Positions 54,697 to 59,039 of a stretch of DNA of 59,039 nt are shown piece after piece. Under the pieces are notes generated by a model. It was not told where the DNA came from. It worked only from the letters and a program-made list of their open reading frames with translations, and did no database searches. Origin of the DNA: an uncultured Saprospiraceae bacterium (GTDB taxonomy: Bacteria; Bacteroidota; Bacteroidia; Chitinophagales; Saprospiraceae); contig CALJOK010000002.1 in assembly GCA_937981555.1 (NCBI GenBank), positions 1 to 59,039 of the forward strand, given 5' to 3'. Made by a program: the position numbers and the translations under genes. The number at the start of each line of letters is the position of its first letter. The stretch's first letter is position 1.

Positions 54697-57064
54697 ATGA
54701 AAAAAATAATAGTTTTCTTTCTTTCTTTCTTTCTTTGCATCCCCATTAAATGCTCAAGGTGATGTATCAGTCTCACATGGCGATGATGGTGATCCTAACC
54801 TAGAGCTATCAACATCAAGCTGTGGATTTAGCATTTCTGATGCGGAATATTTATCTTTTCTACAAAGTATTTCTTTTGATTTAACTAGTTCTAATCCAGT
54901 TCCTACCACAGTTGTTGATTATCAAATTCCTATTCATTTAACATATGTTGTACATGATGATGGAGTTTTTTTTTCAGATAATTTTGATTTTGATGCGGGA
55001 GTTGAGGCAGCTAATGAGGTTTTTGCTCCAGCAGGTATCTCTTTTTATATTTGTGATGTAACTATTCTTCCTAGTACTGATTATACAATATGGGAAGATA
55101 CTGATGGAGATTTAATGGGATTGTATAATTCTCATCATGTGGATGATGCTATTAATGTCTATCAAGTTGAGACTATTACGTATTCTGGTCTAGGAGCTGA
55201 TGGTTTAGCCTGGTACCCTAACTCTAATTTTAATAAAATATTAATTAGGTCAAGTAGTAATATTCCAGATGTGTTAACACACGAATTAGGTCATTATTTT
55301 GGACTAGTACATACATTTCAAGGAGGACAGTCTAAACAATTTGTAAACTATCCTGCAATAATAAATGGAGTTGAATTTGGTTGTAATGAAATTGGGGATC
55401 TCTTATGTGATACTCCTGCAGATCCAGGTAATTGCTCAGGAGGGTGTCTTAGTGGGAGTCTTGGACTACCTATTACTTGTCCTAATTTAGATCCTGCAGG
55501 AGATATCTATATGCCTGATTTTGAAAATGCAATGAATGATAGTTATTGTGAGGATGCTCATTTTTCTCCTATGCAATTAGCTATTACAAACACAACCTTG
55601 ACAACTCATCCAAATCGTATTTTTTTGACTACAACTGAACGAGTTTGTAATTATGTTAATATTGCAGAAAAAGGAAAGGTGGAGTATTATGATTGTGATA
55701 ATGTTCTTAAACCAATTAGGACAATTATTGATTATGAAAATGTGACTGAGTCTTTATCCGGTACAGTACCAAGTTCAGGAAACGATGGATCTTACATTTT
55801 AGGACAATGTGGTATTTTTATCCAGATGGATCATGATTTCATTTTAACTCCTCGAAGAGAACATCCTTCTTGGCCTCATATGCACCATAATAATGGTATT
55901 GACATGTTTGACCTTATTGCATTTCAGGATCATATTTTTGGACTAGACTTATTAGACTCTCCTTATAAAGTAATAGCAGGAGATGTAAATGGGAGTGGTT
56001 GGCTTACAGCATTAGATTTATTAGATATACAAAAAATGATAAATGATAATACGAATACATTTACATTTTCTGTTGGCTCGTATCGTTATGTTCCTAAATA
56101 TTACTTGGAATCTGATCCTAATTTCAATAATGATTTTTTTGATGATTATGATCCATTTAGCGCTGTTTGGACACACCCTACAAGCAATATAACATTGGGG
56201 TATCCCGATTATATGGATAAATTAAATATTAATTTACTGAATCCAGATGTAGTAAATACTTCAACATGGGATTTTATTGCATTAAAAGTAGGAGATGCAA
56301 ATTGTACTGTTTATACTGATCCAAATCAATTTCAAAATACAGTAGTGGAAGATCGATCATCAGAGTATTCTTATGAACAATTAGCCTATTGTCCAAAAGA
56401 AGGAGAAACACTTGATATTACGATAGAATTGAAAAGTAAAGACTTTAGAGCTTACCAACTAGGTCTAAAGTTGGATACTGAAAAGGTGGATTTTCTAGAA
56501 GTAGTAAAGGCGGATATACAAGTAAGTTCTAAAGATTTTGGATTTGGAAATATTGAGGAAGGAAATATTAGAACCTCGTGGTATAGTTCAACTGGGGATA
56601 AAGCAAATGTTGGTAATGATGCCACATCAACCTTATTCAAATTAAGATTGAAAGTTTTAAAGGATTTTTGCAAGTTAAGTGATGTAATCCAATTAGATCA
56701 TCAAGTTCTTCAAAGTCAAGTAATTTCTAGTGTTGGGAATAGGAATTATGATTATCAAATTGTTTTTGGAATTGATGAAACGCGTAGAGGAGATAAATTA
56801 GTCGATCAAAAATTGGAGTTATTTCCTAACCCTTTTCTCAATGAAATTTTCTTACAATTGAATTTAGAAAAAGACACACAAGTTGAATTTATTTTTTCAG
56901 ATGTATATGGACATGTCGTTAATAATATAAAGCAATTGCCAAAAGGAAAGCAAAGCCATAGATTTGAAATGAATTCTTTAAATGATGGAATTATATTTTA
57001 TAACATAATAGTTGATGGAAAAATCTACAATGGAAAATTAGTTAAATTAGCCCAAGATAAATAA
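54697..57064 (+). CDS. T9SS pappalysin-like metalloprotease, frame disrupted at a TTTC repeat (probable phase-variable gene, OFF)
   Basis: From the ATG at 54697 the frame reads MKKIIVFFLSFFLCIPIKCSR and stops at 54762. From 54737 a second frame is open to 57064 with no start codon and a TAG just before it. Deleting one TTTC unit joins them into MKKIIVFFLSFFASPLNAQG, a textbook signal peptide, on a 787-aa protein. That protein has the zinc motif HELGHYFGLVH (H194, E195, H198, H204), then CDTPADPGNC and a likely Met-turn NAMNDSYC, as in M43 pappalysin-like proteases. A dockerin-like module (LLDSPYKVIAGDVNGSG), a cohesin-like domain (GETLDITIELKSKDFRAYQL) and a T9SS type A sorting domain (LELFPNPFLNEIFLQL) follow. 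Everything after the repeat is intact, which argues against an old pseudogene. A sequencing error in the repeat is the main alternative. Confidence 0.85.
54713..54736 (+). repeat. Tetranucleotide tract (TTTC)5 in the signal-peptide codons
   Basis: T + five TTTC + TTT, 24 bases, inside codons 6-14 of the metalloprotease. Repeat number sets the reading frame: four units (or seven) give the full protein, the five seen here do not. Slipped-strand mispairing at such tracts drives on/off switching of surface genes in Haemophilus, Neisseria and others. Confidence 0.9.
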
Positions 57065-57075
57065 TTGTATATTAG

Positions 57076-57108
57076 AGGGACATTCATTGTTGAGTGTCCT
57101 TCTTTTTG
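57076..57108 (+). terminator. Terminator after the metalloprotease gene
   Basis: AGGGACATTCA, loop TTGT, TGAGTGTCCTT pair with two G-T wobbles, followed by CTTTTTG. It ends 17 bases before the next ATG. Confidence 0.7.
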
Positions 57109-57124
57109 TAAAAATCTTATTCCC

Positions 57125-59039
57125 ATGAAAAAATTAAACATACCTCTTCTTATTTTATTATCAATATTTTTATTTGGAAATAATTTAAGTGCAAAAATAA
57201 TCTATGTTGATGCCGATATCACCAATGGTAATCAAGATGGCACTTCATGGGAAAATTCCTATTCCATATTACAATTTGCGATTATCGAAGCCGAATATGG
57301 TGATACTATCTGGGTAGCAGAAGGTACTTACAAACCCACTAACAGTTCATTCCGTACTATTTCTTTTTCTTTAGATAATGGGGTGAAATGGTTTGGCGGA
57401 TTTCAAGGAAATGAAACGGAGTTGTCAGAAAGAGATTATGAACTATACCCAACTATTTTAAGTGGTGACATTGGAATACAAGGTGACAGTACAGATAATA
57501 GTTATCATGTGATTTACTCTTCGGATGCAGATTCTACTACAGTTTTGGATGGTTTTCAAATAAGAGAAGGGCAAGCAGATTTTGGTATATTCAATGATCC
57601 TTTAAGTTTTGGAGGAGGATTGTTGATAGAAGGAGCAATAGGTATTCAAAGTATTCAAATAAAAAACTGCCATTTCTATAAAAATTATGCTTTATTTGGA
57701 GGAGCAGTAAATTGTTCTAACCTTTCTCCTAATTTCGATAATTGTCAGTTTACCGAAAATATAGCAGAACATTCTGGTGGTGCTATATGGAAAAGTGGAA
57801 ATTTTATAGATTCTTCCCAACCATTTATATTTGATTGTTTTTTTGAGAAAAATATAGGAAGAGGAGCTGCTGTGTTTTTTGACAACGTTACAGGTATACA
57901 TAAAGTGATAGATTCTGATTTTTATGAAAATATGAAAATAGATGGCAATGGATTAGGTGGTACTATCGCATTTGATGGTAATCTAACTTCAGAGAATAGT
58001 GATCTAGAAATTGAAGGTTGTCATTTTGAGGGAAGTAAAGCTAGTTATGGAGCAAGTATTTATTATGGTATAATCCCTAATTATTCAGAGGCAATCTTCA
58101 ATTTTAAAATCTATGATTGTTTATTTATGGCGAATCAAAGTAACAGAGGTGTAGTTTCTATAACTAATTTTGGTAACTGTTCTATTAATTTAAAAATTGA
58201 GAATTCAGGATTCGTTCAAAATTGTGTTGATACTACAGGTAGTGTGGTTTATATAGAAAATTCTAGTGATGGAGAAGGAGCATGTAATGTTGATATAGAT
58301 AAAAGTGTCTTCCTAGAAAATGGGTTTTCAGAGCCACAATTGGCGGTAATCGCAGTAATACATAACCGAGCTGATTCTCTAATAATTTCCAATTCTGTTT
58401 TTGAAAAAAATAATCAGAAAATTCTTTATTCTGAAGAAGACGTAGATATAATTAACTCTACCTTTTATAAAAATGGAAATCGAATCATCAGAAAAGTATG
58501 GGATAAAGAGATAAACATCATCAACTCCATTCTTTGGGAAGACCTGCTTCTTGAGGAAATGTTTGATAATGGACCCACATTAATTGATTCAACAAAAGCA
58601 ATGTTAGGTTTTAATATCAAAAATACTTTGCTAAAAAATGATAATTGTTTTTTCAACGGCATCGACTACTGCGGCGACGGCATGCTCTATAACCTCTACC
58701 CAGAATTCCGCGACACCATGAATAACGACCTCTCCCTCCGTTCCTGTTCCCCTGCCATCAACCAAGGCGAGAACATATCTATCGACAGCTTAGGCATTTT
58801 TTTCGACATCGAAGGCAATCCACGTATCTTGGATAATGCGGTAGATTTGGGAGCGTATGAGACGCAAGCATTTGAAGTATTAGTTCCACAGACACAAGAT
58901 GTCAAATGCAACGGCGGAGCAGATGGAGCGATTACTTGGGTGCAACATGGAACTCCACCATTTATTTTTGAGTGGGATAATGGAGTGGTGGCGGGGACAG
59001 CATTTACAGGACTAAGTGCAGGAACATATTCGATAGCGG
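57125..59039 (+). CDS. Secreted parallel beta-helix protein with SprB-like repeat (runs off right edge)
   Basis: From the ATG at 57125 the frame is open to the window end (638 codons, partial). It begins with a signal peptide (MKKLNIPLLILLSIFLFGNN) and the block IYVDADITNGNQDGTSWENS, then DTIWVAEGTYKPT, matching the N-terminus of the beta-helix protein at 20983. Coils such as IKNCHFYKNYALFGGAV, FDNCQFTENIAEHSGGAIW and IEGCHFEGSKASYGAS continue to about residue 500. After ACNP-type choice-of-anchor Q-like sequence (SCSPAINQGENI, DLGAYET) an SprB-like module starts (CNGGADGAITWVQHGTPPF). A T9SS sorting domain is expected beyond the edge. Codon usage changes sharply at about 58650-58830, with many C-ending codons. 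Confidence 0.85.
   Translation, partial: MKKLNIPLLILLSIFLFGNNLSAKIIYVDADITNGNQDGTSWENSYSILQFAIIEAEYGDTIWVAEGTYKPTNSSFRTISFSLDNGVKWFGGFQGNETELSERDYELYPTILSGDIGIQGDSTDNSYHVIYSSDADSTTVLDGFQIREGQADFGIFNDPLSFGGGLLIEGAIGIQSIQIKNCHFYKNYALFGGAVNCSNLSPNFDNCQFTENIAEHSGGAIWKSGNFIDSSQPFIFDCFFEKNIGRGAAVFFDNVTGIHKVIDSDFYENMKIDGNGLGGTIAFDGNLTSENSDLEIEGCHFEGSKASYGASIYYGIIPNYSEAIFNFKIYDCLFMANQSNRGVVSITNFGNCSINLKIENSGFVQNCVDTTGSVVYIENSSDGEGACNVDIDKSVFLENGFSEPQLAVIAVIHNRADSLIISNSVFEKNNQKILYSEEDVDIINSTFYKNGNRIIRKVWDKEINIINSILWEDLLLEEMFDNGPTLIDSTKAMLGFNIKNTLLKNDNCFFNGIDYCGDGMLYNLYPEFRDTMNNDLSLRSCSPAINQGENISIDSLGIFFDIEGNPRILDNAVDLGAYETQAFEVLVPQTQDVKCNGGADGAITWVQHGTPPFIFEWDNGVVAGTAFTGLSAGTYSIA

Noticed and set aside
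54697-57064. Simple degraded pseudogene
   Set aside because: Only one lesion is present, it lies exactly in a tetranucleotide tract, and the remaining 775 codons are intact with all motifs.

Overview
The window is AT-rich chromosomal DNA from a member of the Bacteroidota, most likely the Saprospiria (Saprospiraceae/Lewinella-like). Evidence: many large secreted proteins ending in type IX secretion (T9SS) sorting domains of type A and type B (CHU_C/gliding-associated); SprB, HYR-like, choice-of-anchor L and VCBS/UnbV domains; a TAnnTTTG-type promoter ahead of the tRNA cluster; tRNA genes without encoded CCA; and a Bacteroidetes-type tyrosine integrase at the left edge. The lineage below phylum is inference.

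Layout. 1-836: the N-terminal part of an integrase reading out of the left edge, with a tRNA-3'-end-like sequence behind it, so probably the right end of an integrated element. 1488-29295: a cell-surface and periplasmic accessory region. It holds a reprolysin-like metalloprotease, a VCBS/UnbV lipoprotein, an unrecognised exported protein, an M14 carboxypeptidase, an operon of two tandem 430-aa lipoproteins plus a beta-barrel protein, an HYR/dockerin-like T9SS protein, a small membrane protein, a parallel beta-helix protein, a Tat-exported sugar isomerase-like protein, a sortilin/BNR propeller protein and a leucine-rich-repeat protein. 29623-38400: a giant 2925-aa adhesin-like protein with 22 degenerate ~84-aa PKD-like repeats and a type B sorting domain.

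38661-52951: the conserved information-processing block. A promoter is followed by tRNA-Thr(TGT), tRNA-Tyr(GTA), tRNA-Gly(TCC), tRNA-Thr(GGT), tuf, tRNA-Trp(CCA), secE, nusG, rplK, rplA, rplJ, rplL, rpoB and rpoC, with hairpins between several genes that look like attenuators or terminators. NusG carries an unusual ~110-residue acidic N-terminal extension. 53083-59039: accessory region again. It has a small helical/FnIII-like protein, a 12-unit 21-bp minisatellite, a three-arm mutually exclusive inverted repeat, a T9SS pappalysin-like metalloprotease, and a beta-helix protein running off the right edge.

The most notable observation is in the pappalysin-like gene. Its signal-peptide codons contain five TTTC tetranucleotide repeats, and as sequenced the gene is out of frame. 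Loss of one TTTC unit would restore a perfect signal peptide joined to an otherwise intact 787-aa T9SS protease. This is the signature of a phase-variable (contingency) locus, currently OFF. All functional calls rest on motif recognition by eye; no database search was run.
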